A stretch of 64,000 bases of DNA from Mucilaginibacter aquariorum. Its GTDB lineage: Bacteria > Bacteroidota > Bacteroidia > Sphingobacteriales > Sphingobacteriaceae. Of this stretch, positions 10,401 to 17,553 are shown one piece after another. Position 1 is the stretch's first letter. Every line of letters begins with the position of its first letter. The DNA lies in NCBI RefSeq assembly GCF_024498135.1, contig NZ_JANHOH010000001.1, positions 1,054,001-1,118,000 of the forward strand. The letters run 5' to 3'. The translations under genes were made by a program, and so were the position numbers. The notes under the pieces are model-generated. The model made no database searches. It had not been told where the DNA came from and was given only the letters and a program-made list of their open reading frames with translations.

Positions 10401-11086
10401 CGTTCTTTATTTAAATTCTGGTAACCTGTATTGACAATGGTGACCATTGATAACTGTGCCGCTAAGGGCTTTAATGCAATAACAACGCTCGTTTTCGATT
10501 TAAGTACCGTTGTGTCCGGCTTATAGCCGATAAATCTGGTAATGATCGTCTCTTTCCCGGAAACGTCAAGTAGTTTGAATGTACCTTTGGCATCGGTAAT
10601 ATATAACTTTCCTCCACCCTGAACTGATACACTTGCTCCCGGCATGGGTTCTCCGGTCTCGTTAACGACTAAGCCATTTACATCCATGTTAGTAAAAACT
10701 GCGCTGATCCTGTCAAATAATGATGGTTCTTTCCGGGATACTACCACTATTTTATCCTGAATTTCGTAGGCTAACGGCTGGTCTTTGAATAATATTTCCA
10801 GGACATCTTTCAGCTCCATATTAACCACCCGGATATTCACGGGCCTTGCTGCCTTAAGGATATCCCCATCCGCCACAAAATCAACCCCGGTCTGCCCTTT
10901 AATATTAGCAAACAGCTTGACCAAAGGCGTATTTTTTTCTGACAAGGAAATTTTCTGTGCAAATCCGGCAGCGGCAACTTGCATCAGCGATGCAAACAAA
11001 ATGAAGCAGGTTAATCGCATGATGAGGAAAATTTTATGGCATACACAATTGCGTATACCCAATTGTGTGGTATATTTTCTATACAT
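7481..11086 (-). CDS. SusC/RagA TonB-linked outer-membrane transporter with STN domain
   Basis: 1201 residues. The order is a signal region (hydrophobic stretch from about residue 23), an STN domain (about 45-120), a carboxypeptidase-regulatory-like domain (about 135-210), a TonB plug containing the SusC-type VTTKRGK motif, and a 22-strand-type barrel ending in SFQINLSL. The STN domain is the part that signals to a FecR anti-sigma factor, and a FecR/sigma pair lies directly upstream. The start at 11086 leaves a charged 22-residue leader, which is normal for this subgroup. It pairs with the SusD gene 18 bases downstream to take up an unknown ligand with TonB energy. Confidence 0.94.
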   Translation of the reverse strand: MYRKYTTQLGIRNCVCHKIFLIMRLTCFILFASLMQVAAAGFAQKISLSEKNTPLVKLFANIKGQTGVDFVADGDILKAARPVNIRVVNMELKDVLEILFKDQPLAYEIQDKIVVVSRKEPSLFDRISAVFTNMDVNGLVVNETGEPMPGASVSVQGGGKLYITDAKGTFKLLDVSGKETIITRFIGYKPDTTVLKSKTSVVIALKPLAAQLSMVTIVNTGYQNLNKERATGSFGVITAKELAQFPTISVLERIQGMVPGVNVSTKTTAGQSRNGTINIRGISTIVGKYTQVSVEPLLVIDGFPSQISIARGALDFLNPEDIQQITFLKDAAAASIWGIQAANGVIVVTTKRGKQNTAPTLNFSMTYSTSGKPKINYGPTLSVPEYIDLEKDMITNNLLSDPVPSSYLPRNNSQAQAIIFRNKRGEISEAQMNAELAALGQNNNRDQISRYLLQRPATKQYNLSLSGGGINSSYYMSGFYYTDDRVYKSNRNKGYSFNIGTSSGLFKNRITINTSLNYANTTDKTNPTSAQAMSMSSALNMSPGGLRPYDMLKNPDGNTKYYDVFLVPERARAFEGQGYLPFRYSPIDELNYNNTVTTGNNLGLILDVNGKITPWLSLSVSGNLARNFNERENYQEPDSYASRIMINQATSINSFGRLVYGIPMGGKLGLDNSLVRSYNLRGQLNVNKNWNDKHELNAVLGNEIREVFNKTSGENRYGYNKEINSFSTVNPTERYTDIYGQRPYIGSTTGPVVEKTTRALSYYANAAYTYDKKYTISGSARFDDFNLLGVERRKRAIPLWSGGVSWNLKQESFLKDVEWLSALSGRFTYGFTGNAPQGYAPVTVIDLSGTDTYSGLPYADIKTPARDNLAWEKTRMSNYGIDFSLFNGRISGTLEYYKKHTTDIFYTLPINATYGFRETLFNAARLDGQGVDLGLSFALVRSKTVTWNNTINLSYNTNIVHDERFKLPIGNEDVMQGQIIHDGYPTDFLFSYKFKGLDAKGETLIEDPKEPGKIYTTADFPYYDIKAYSGRTASPWFGAYFTNVTYKHFDLGLQFQYQLGGVFRKPSINLLTDFVSSAGDLAKRWKNPGDELTTTVPGINTDYNLGYFYGASVERYSNSDLLVRSRSNVKLQQVRLAYSVPQQVVAKFGIKALSVSAVCRNLGMIWAANKEKIDPDYLYNESSAYQLAPVRTYSFQINLSL

Positions 11087-11227
11087 TTATCTGAGTTTAG
11101 TTTAATGCGGCAGACCTCAACTTTCCAGGGCGAAGGTTCGCTGCAAATAGTTTTTAATTAATTTAGAGCTAAACGAAACTTAAACCAGGTTCCGGTTTCC
11201 GGGATCTGGTATTTTTTTGACAGGTAA

Positions 11228-12439
11228 TTATTTACTGACGTATACTTTCCTCCCTTCGATTTTAAAGTGAACTAGTTTTGTTGATTCTAAAGCCCGTAGA
11301 ATCTGGCTTATATTCTTAGATCGGGAGATATTGCCGGAAAATGCACCCGTTGGAAATGGTCCTTCGTACAACACTTCAATGTTATACCAGCGGGCGATGT
11401 CCTGCATTATTTTTTCAATATTGGCGTCGTTAAAAACAAAGTTGCCATCCTTCCAGGCAAGCGACTCTTCCAACGCTGCTTTTGAAACGCTTATCGTTTC
11501 CCCCTTCAAAAGCGACTGTTGTCCGGGACTTAGAATGACTTCATCTTTATAAACAATTTTTCCGTGATCACTCCAGGCGGAGGCCTGATAGCCGACCCTC
11601 ACACTACCCTCAGCAAGTGTCGTAACAATATTTTTGTCTTGCTTGTAAGCTTTAATGTTAAAATGCGTCCCTAAAACGGTCACTTCCTGTCCATCTGTCT
11701 CCACTAAAAATGGATGCAGCTTATCCTTTGCTACCTCAAAATATGCCTCGCCGTGAAGTTCAACCCGCCTGTCTTTTAAAGATGAAAAAGAGACAGGGTA
11801 TTTTAGGGATGAGGCTGCATTTAACCACACTCTGGAACCATCGGGTAATTTCACCTGATAGGTTTCTCCCATTGCTGTAGACAGCAGATTATGCTGTCCC
11901 GGTTTAGTCTCACTGTTTTCTTTGATTTCATAAAGGATTTCTCCATTTGAAGTTTTAGATATTGTCACACCGGATTCGTTGGCCAGTTCGCCGGAAGGAA
12001 CACTAGTGAGTAGAATTTTTCTCCCGTTAGCCAGCGTTAACGTGGCAGCGCTTTTGCCAGGTGCAATATCCTGATTTGAAGAAACAACTTGTGATTGGTT
12101 GCCTATGGATAAGAACTGGTCTTTGAATAAAATTGAAATAACCAGCATCCCTGCAATTGCAGCCACCCCGGCAATGCGGGGCCATAAACTCCTAATCTTA
12201 CGATGGGTCTGAGGCTGGCTCGTTATCTGCTGAAATATTTGCGCGGCGCGAAATTCGGAGAGCTCGGGTTGCTTAATTTCGGATAACTGATATTCTTTTT
12301 CAATAAGTTCAAACAGGTGCTGCTCGGCACCCTCACTGGCTAAGAAGTTGTTCAATTCCGTTAACTCTTCAACGGATGCCGTTTTAGATTGAAATTTCTG
12401 ATATAATAAAAGGAGCCTGTTGTCTTCTGTATTCGACAT
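11228..12439 (-). CDS. FecR-family anti-sigma factor (DUF4974)
   Basis: A 403-residue inner-membrane regulator. It has a cytoplasmic N-terminus (about 1-85), one membrane segment (IAGVAAIAGMLVISILF, about 90-107), a periplasmic FecR domain (LPDGSRVWLNAASSLKYP), and a C-terminal DUF4974 domain that ends in KVYVSK. By family knowledge it receives the signal from the STN domain of the neighbouring SusC and releases the sigma factor encoded 85 bases upstream. The C-terminal domain resembles a secretin/TonB short domain and probably contacts SusC. Confidence 0.93.
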   Translation of the reverse strand: MSNTEDNRLLLLYQKFQSKTASVEELTELNNFLASEGAEQHLFELIEKEYQLSEIKQPELSEFRAAQIFQQITSQPQTHRKIRSLWPRIAGVAAIAGMLVISILFKDQFLSIGNQSQVVSSNQDIAPGKSAATLTLANGRKILLTSVPSGELANESGVTISKTSNGEILYEIKENSETKPGQHNLLSTAMGETYQVKLPDGSRVWLNAASSLKYPVSFSSLKDRRVELHGEAYFEVAKDKLHPFLVETDGQEVTVLGTHFNIKAYKQDKNIVTTLAEGSVRVGYQASAWSDHGKIVYKDEVILSPGQQSLLKGETISVSKAALEESLAWKDGNFVFNDANIEKIMQDIARWYNIEVLYEGPFPTGAFSGNISRSKNISQILRALESTKLVHFKIEGRKVYVSK

Positions 12440-12524
12440 GATTAATGTTCAGGGAATAATAATTGTCCCTTTCCTATATTAATCCATGAAAAGTCAATAA
12501 GGGGGTATCGAAGAAGAAAAAAAA

Positions 12525-13115
12525 TTAAATAATTTTTAGAATAATCAAAATCACGGCAAGATCGGTATGCGATTTCATGTAAGATCTAAGCGAACGAAGC
12601 GCCAGTTTCATATAACTTTTAACCGTTTCAACACTTAAATTCATACACTGAGCCGCCTGTTCATATTTAAGCCCGTCAACGCGGCAAAGTTCATAAACCA
12701 TTTTTTGCTGCGGGGGTAACAGCGCAATGCCGTCGGCGAGTATTTTTTGAGTATCCGCCAGCAAGATTCCTTCCTCTGTTTCGTTGTGGCTTTCTGTCCA
12801 ATCTTTTCGCAGTTCAATTTCAGTCTTAGCTTCCAGGACTCTTCGCCGCAGTATTTGAAAGCTTCGGTTACGTGTTAATGTGGTTAAGTAAGCGCCCAGA
12901 TTAGTTTCATCTGTAAGTTTCCCTGCACTCTGCCAAAGTTTCAGCATTACTTCCTGAAGTACTTCTTCAGCTAATACCTCCGATTTAAGTAAAAAAATCG
13001 CTCTTGCATAAACCGCCCGCCGATGGTAATCATAAATTATTTTGAAGGCGTGCTGATCACCTTCCGCGATTTTGCGGAGTAGTTGGCTTTCATTATTTAG
13101 CGACCGTACAAACAT
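12525..13115 (-). CDS. ECF RNA polymerase sigma factor
   Basis: 196 residues of the Bacteroidetes ECF sigma-70 family. Region 2 covers about 18-85 (DQHAFKIIYDYHRRAVYARA, then EEVLQEVMLKLWQ) and region 4 about 130-185 (LPPQQKMVYELCRVDGLKYEQAA). It is the first gene of the SusCD-ABC-MutS unit. It should recruit RNA polymerase to the SusC promoter once the FecR protein downstream is triggered. The C-terminus (VILIILKII) is unusually hydrophobic. Confidence 0.92.
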   Translation of the reverse strand: MFVRSLNNESQLLRKIAEGDQHAFKIIYDYHRRAVYARAIFLLKSEVLAEEVLQEVMLKLWQSAGKLTDETNLGAYLTTLTRNRSFQILRRRVLEAKTEIELRKDWTESHNETEEGILLADTQKILADGIALLPPQQKMVYELCRVDGLKYEQAAQCMNLSVETVKSYMKLALRSLRSYMKSHTDLAVILIILKII

Positions 13116-13504
13116 TTAAAGGGGTGTAATAATCTTGTCATGTCATTTTAACCACACTTAAGGTAATTTTAATGTAATCCCAGATATAATTCCGACTGGT
13201 GATTTCAGAAACACGAATAATAACTTAACATCTATATCATTTATGCACTTTAAAGACAAATGATGCCTTTTCGTGGTGCAATTGTCTCTATATGCGATTG
13301 ATGTCGTAAATTGAAAGCTTTAAAAGAGCCTGCAGCGACAATCCATCATCAATTAATAACATTTAGTGTAAATTTAGCAATAAGTTAACATAAAAATTGT
13401 AGTTGCAGACTAATTCATGAAAAAAAACCGTCCAAACTGCGATTTTACAAAATGATCTCAAGCGCGCAGAATAAGCTTTGGCAGGTCCCTAATAAGCAAA
13501 CTAT
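13116..13504. other. Gene-free stretch upstream of the sigma factor
   Basis: About 390 bases with stop codons in all frames and AT-rich sequence. It must hold the promoter of the sigma/FecR/SusCD unit on the minus strand. A weak TACCTTAAG resembling the Bacteroidetes -7 element can be read on the minus strand near 13160. I see no clear operator or terminator. Confidence 0.4.
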
Positions 13505-13760
13505 GAACTTTCGCGGTTTCTTTCTCCACCTGTTGTTTCGGATCACCGGACAGCGTCGGTAAACACCCCGGGGGTATCTGCGTGTCATGTTCACGGTAAC
13601 AGACATTGACGACGTGGCAGCAAGGCTCAGCAAACATGGCGCGCAGCTTGTTGGTGAAATGGTTCAGTATGAAAACTTCTACCGGCTTTGCTACATGCGC
13701 GGAACTGAAGGGATTCTGATCGGACTCGCCGAACAACCCGGTGACATTACATTTGACTGA
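13505..13760 (+). pseudogene. VOC-family (glyoxalase-like) gene remnant, copy 1
   Basis: The plus strand encodes the C-terminal half of a VOC protein. The segment reads ELSRFLSPPVVSDHR in one frame, then after a one-base insertion near 13570 continues as GYLRVMFTVTDIDD and GILIGLAEQ in the next frame up to the TGA at 13758-13760. The N-terminal half is missing. A second decayed copy lies at 45787-46172, and the resemblance continues into the 3' non-coding flank of both. VOC proteins are small metal-dependent lyases, dioxygenases or resistance proteins; the original function cannot be stated. Confidence 0.8.
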
Positions 13761-13857
13761 AGTGTGAGACAGATACCAGGCGCCGTAAAAAGAATTAATT
13801 CACGAAAAGCTTATTAAACAGATTGGGGGAAGCCGGAACCTCCGACGTCCCCTATCT

Positions 13858-14160
13858 TTATGAACGAACGCGGACGATGGTCTTACCCTTGACCCGATCG
13901 GCCGAGTTGTATGTCGCGATCGCCTCGCCGAGCGTAACGACGTTGGCGTTATTCGTTTTCAAACCACCTTCGCTATCTCCATCAATTGGGAACGGTCCGC
14001 TTCGACAACAAAGTCTATATGCAGAACGCCGTTAGCCGGCCCTTCGACCGGCCCCGTAATGGTCATGAATCTTCCTCCCGCGCGAATTACACCCAAAGAA
14101 CGCTTCGCGATATCGCCGCCAACTCCATTTGTCTCCCCTGCCCGGGCGCCAACGTCTGTC
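13858..14160 (-). pseudogene. Zinc-type NADP-dependent oxidoreductase (MDR family) 3' remnant
   Basis: The minus strand carries the end of a medium-chain dehydrogenase/quinone-reductase-like protein. One frame reads AKRSLGVIRAGGRF, then GPVEGPANGVLHIDFVVEAD, and stops near 13959. A frameshift then restores the usual C-terminus (NANVVTLGEAIATYNSADR, ending VRVRS before TAA at 13858). The N-terminal catalytic and Rossmann parts are absent. GC content is visibly higher than in the flanks, so the gene was probably acquired and then lost. Confidence 0.72.
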
Positions 14161-14412
14161 CTTCCAAAGGACCTCCAGCACTTTATCGCTGCGTCCATCG
14201 CCCGGTAAATAACAAAGGAATACCACTCGTCGGGGCGGAAAAAAATCTGAAAAAAATGCACTTTTTCGTCCCTTGTTCAACTGTCGATTTTTCACCGAAG
14301 CCTGGCAACGATGTTTGCACTTCTCCTTGGAGAACCTAAAATGAATAATATCAATCGTAAGTCAAAGGTCCTGCCTTTTAGGGAGGATCAGGTGTGGCCT
14401 TGTATGATTTTA

Positions 14413-15909
14413 TTATTTCATTTTACCCCATATAGCGGTACCTGTATTATCCAAACCGGTAAAAATGATAGTCGATGTTATTTTGTTTTCCCAATCCCTT
14501 TCCCTTTCTGCCCTGAGTTTATAGGTATCACCGTTGCTGTATGCTAAGGTTATCCATGGCCTGTTAAAGGTCCATTTATCATTTGCGTTCCCATTTATAG
14601 TACCACCGGCATCAAGCTTAAAATCCATGGCAGTTTGAAAATCGGGCGAAACCTGTTCAGTCCCATAGCCCGGCACCACATGATAGTTCAGCGTGATCCT
14701 TTCATATGTGCCTGTAACATCGGCAGCTGTAATAGCGGTTTGGGCAACATTGGCATATCTTTCGGGTGATACTATGGGCCAGCCGTCTGTTGTCCACGAT
14801 ATTTTGCGTACATGGAGATCCATAAAAAAAGAATTAACGCCAGGCCTGGCCTGATGCGCCATAAAATATTGTCCGCTGCCATTATCAAAGACAGCGCAAT
14901 GCCCGGTTCCCTGCCAACCGCTTTGGTTAGCGAATTGATACGGTGCCAGTATCATGGGACCGTGGTCTTCGTTAGTGTTCAGATCATGCCCGTTATAGTC
15001 GTAAAATGGGCCTGTAGGATTATCGGCACGGCCTACCCTTACATTATACTTGGTTTGCAACCAGTCATAAGAGATAAACAGGAAATACTTTTTCAGATCG
15101 GGGTTGTAGATCACCTCTGCACCTTCGATGTTACCGTTGTATTTACCGGCAGTAAACCCCCTGTTTGCTATCCTCTTTCCTTTGTCGCCTGATGATGAGG
15201 CAAGGCCGGTAGCCGGATCAAGCTTAAGGATATAAATACCGTCCCATGCCGAACCGTAATACATATACTGTTCTCCGCTGGTTGTTGTGATCACCGTCGG
15301 GTCAATGGCATTGGTTTGTATGCCGGCATCATTGGCAGATGTTACTACAATATCTTTTTCGGTCCAGGGCCCTTCGGGCGAGGTGGCGGTTGCCATCCCG
15401 ATCACACTGAGGCGCGGAACGGCTGATGACAACGAATAATACAACCGGTACGCCGAACCTGCTTTTAGTACATAAGGAGCCCATAGCGCATTAAAGGCTG
15501 TTCCGCCTAAATTACTAATAAACGCCGCACCTTTTGCCGGGATAGTATTAAACACCCAGCCAACATACTCCCATTGCACCAGGTCCTTTGATCTGCGGAT
15601 CTGCAGACCAGGCCTTATGCCGGCACCAAAGGCAACATCGGTACTGTAACTATAATAATAATCACCAAACTTTTTTACCGATGGATCATGGACATTGTAT
15701 ACCGTCCATTTTTGATAGGTCACAAATGACGCAATATCAGCGTAAGTATCATTAATAGAATTAATATCAAATATCGTTGTTACCGGCGGTTTTACAGCAA
15801 CCGTATCGGTTGGGTTTGGCTCTCTTCCCTCCTTTTTACATGCGCCTATTAAGCTTGCTGCTAAAATAAAGGGCATAAAAAACTTCCCTGACCTGCTCAG
15901 ATTTTTCAT
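14413..15909 (-). CDS. GH43 family lipoprotein, likely endo-1,5-alpha-L-arabinanase
   Basis: 498 residues with a lipoprotein signal (lipobox IGAC, C24). The five-bladed GH43 catalytic domain starts at HDPSVKKFGDYYY, where D75 is the expected general base. DPTVITTTSGEQYMYYGSAW holds the pKa-tuning Asp, and GAEVIYNPDLKKYF holds the catalytic Glu. The last 100 residues form a beta-rich domain like those at the C-terminus of bacterial endo-arabinanases. It follows SusC/SusD on the same strand, so it probably cuts arabinan at the cell surface before import. The exact GH43 subfamily needs a database comparison. Confidence 0.87.
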   Translation of the reverse strand: MKNLSRSGKFFMPFILAASLIGACKKEGREPNPTDTVAVKPPVTTIFDINSINDTYADIASFVTYQKWTVYNVHDPSVKKFGDYYYSYSTDVAFGAGIRPGLQIRRSKDLVQWEYVGWVFNTIPAKGAAFISNLGGTAFNALWAPYVLKAGSAYRLYYSLSSAVPRLSVIGMATATSPEGPWTEKDIVVTSANDAGIQTNAIDPTVITTTSGEQYMYYGSAWDGIYILKLDPATGLASSSGDKGKRIANRGFTAGKYNGNIEGAEVIYNPDLKKYFLFISYDWLQTKYNVRVGRADNPTGPFYDYNGHDLNTNEDHGPMILAPYQFANQSGWQGTGHCAVFDNGSGQYFMAHQARPGVNSFFMDLHVRKISWTTDGWPIVSPERYANVAQTAITAADVTGTYERITLNYHVVPGYGTEQVSPDFQTAMDFKLDAGGTINGNANDKWTFNRPWITLAYSNGDTYKLRAERERDWENKITSTIIFTGLDNTGTAIWGKMK

Positions 15910-15925
15910 AAAATTAGATTTTAAT

Positions 15926-15951
15926 CCCTTCCGGCAATTAAGCCGGAAGGG
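15926..15951 (-). terminator. Hairpin between SusD and GH43 genes
   Basis: A 10-bp perfect stem (CCCTTCCGGC with GCCGGAAGGG) and a 6-base loop lie between the SusD stop at 15961 and the GH43 start at 15909. No long T-run follows on the minus strand, so it is more likely an attenuator or an RNA-stabilising 3' hairpin that keeps SusCD transcript above GH43 transcript than a full terminator. Confidence 0.55.
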
Positions 15952-15960
15952 AGGTTACGT

Positions 15961-17522
15961 TTAGTTGGCAGGGTTAGGTTTCAAATTCCTGTTCACATCC
16001 AATTCAGTTTGCGGTACCGGCAAATATTCGTTGCCGGGCGTCCAGGTATTAAACTCTACGTCGTGGGTTTTTAACTCTGCCAGCTTATCCGCTTTATACA
16101 GCCAGCCCCAGCGAATAATGTCGTTGATACGTTGTGCTTCGATAGCAAATTCCAAAGCCCTTTCATGGCCCAATTGCTCACGCATACCAGCCTGGCTCAT
16201 GCCCGGTTTGGTCGTTGCCAAATTGGGCAGATGGCCCTGTCCCTTACCTGCTGGATATATTGATAAGCTGCGGTTGTCTGACCTAATTCGTTCAGTGCTT
16301 CAGCATACATTAACAGCACGTCTGCGTATCTTAAAACCCGGTAATTAATACCTGAGTTTTCAATGCCATTGTTCTCATTGGTAAAGCCCGGGATGCCGTC
16401 ATGGGTATACTTACGCGGATAAATATTGGTTTTGGAGTTAAGCCATGGTCCAAAATAAGCCAGCTCAGATACACCAGGTTCGTATGATGCTATAGTAGCC
16501 AGCAATCTGGGGTCGGGCTGACCATCAATCGTTTTTTCTTTTTTAAATTCATCGTAGATCCAGCGGGTGGGCAAAAAGTCCGAATAACCAAAACCCTCCA
16601 TGGCATAAGTATGTCCTATTGATGAGACCTGCTTCCAATTGGCATTCGGCTCGCCTCCGTAGTTCCCTACCGTACCGCCAACCGTTGCCGGATCAGCAAA
16701 CTGTATTTCAAATAACGACTCGGCATTGTTCTCGTTAGTAGGTTTAAAGTTATCCCTGAAATCCGTCATCAGGTTATAAATATTTAACTCCGGCCCGTCA
16801 ATGAGCCGCTTAAACTGATCGGCTGCCTCCTGCCATTTCTGGCGATACAGGTAAGCCTTACCAAGCAAGCCAACCGCAGCGCCTTTTGTAGCGCGTCCCT
16901 TTTGTCCCTGATCGGGTCCGTTAACACCGGCATAACTTACCGGCAGCATGGTCGCGGCTTTCTGGAAATCATCATAGATCTGGTTCCATAGCTCATCCTC
17001 GCTTGCCGTTGGCGGATAATAATCTTTCTGATCTTTAGGTACGGTTAAAATAAGCGGAACCACTTTGTAGGTACGTGCCAAATTAAAATACGCAAGCGCC
17101 CTTAAAAAATAGGCTTGCCCCAACAAGCGTGTTTTTAAGCCTTCGTCCATGGCAATGGCCGGCACGTTGGTTAAAACCTGATTGGTACGGTATACCCACT
17201 GGTAATGCTGGGCCCATACCCATTGCACCGGCCCCGATGTGGTTGGAATAGTAAAATTGGCCACCTGGACAAGGTCGCCCCAGGGACTGTCGCCCTTAAA
17301 ATCATCGCCGCGGCCATCGGTAAGTGCAGGGTACATACGCATATAGCTGCCATCCTGTATCATACTGTTGTAAATGGCCGAAACCCCGGCACTGGCATCG
17401 GCAGCTGTTTTCCAGTACTGTATTGATGTTTGCGCATTAGGATTTTGAAGATCCAGCTTTTTATCGCACCCAAACAGGGATGCTGTTAATATTATTATAG
17501 CGAAATATTTAATTTTTTTCAT
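15961..17522 (-). pseudogene. SusD/RagB lipoprotein with a frameshift near its C-terminus
   Basis: The first frame (17522 down to 16197) gives a SusD lipoprotein with lipobox LFGC (C19) and normal SusD helices up to YIQQVRDRA. It then runs into an out-of-frame tail, ICPIWQRPNRA. The correct continuation, NLATTKPGMSQAGMREQLGH, is in another frame from about 16215 to 15961 and includes the conserved RINDIIRWGW and the terminal NRNLKPNPAN. One missing base in the CCCAATT run at about 16217-16223 explains it. It may be a true inactivation or a sequencing error. The intact product would be about 520 residues. Confidence 0.88.
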
Positions 17523-17553
17523 GTTGATTCAATTAACGATCTAAACAACTTTG

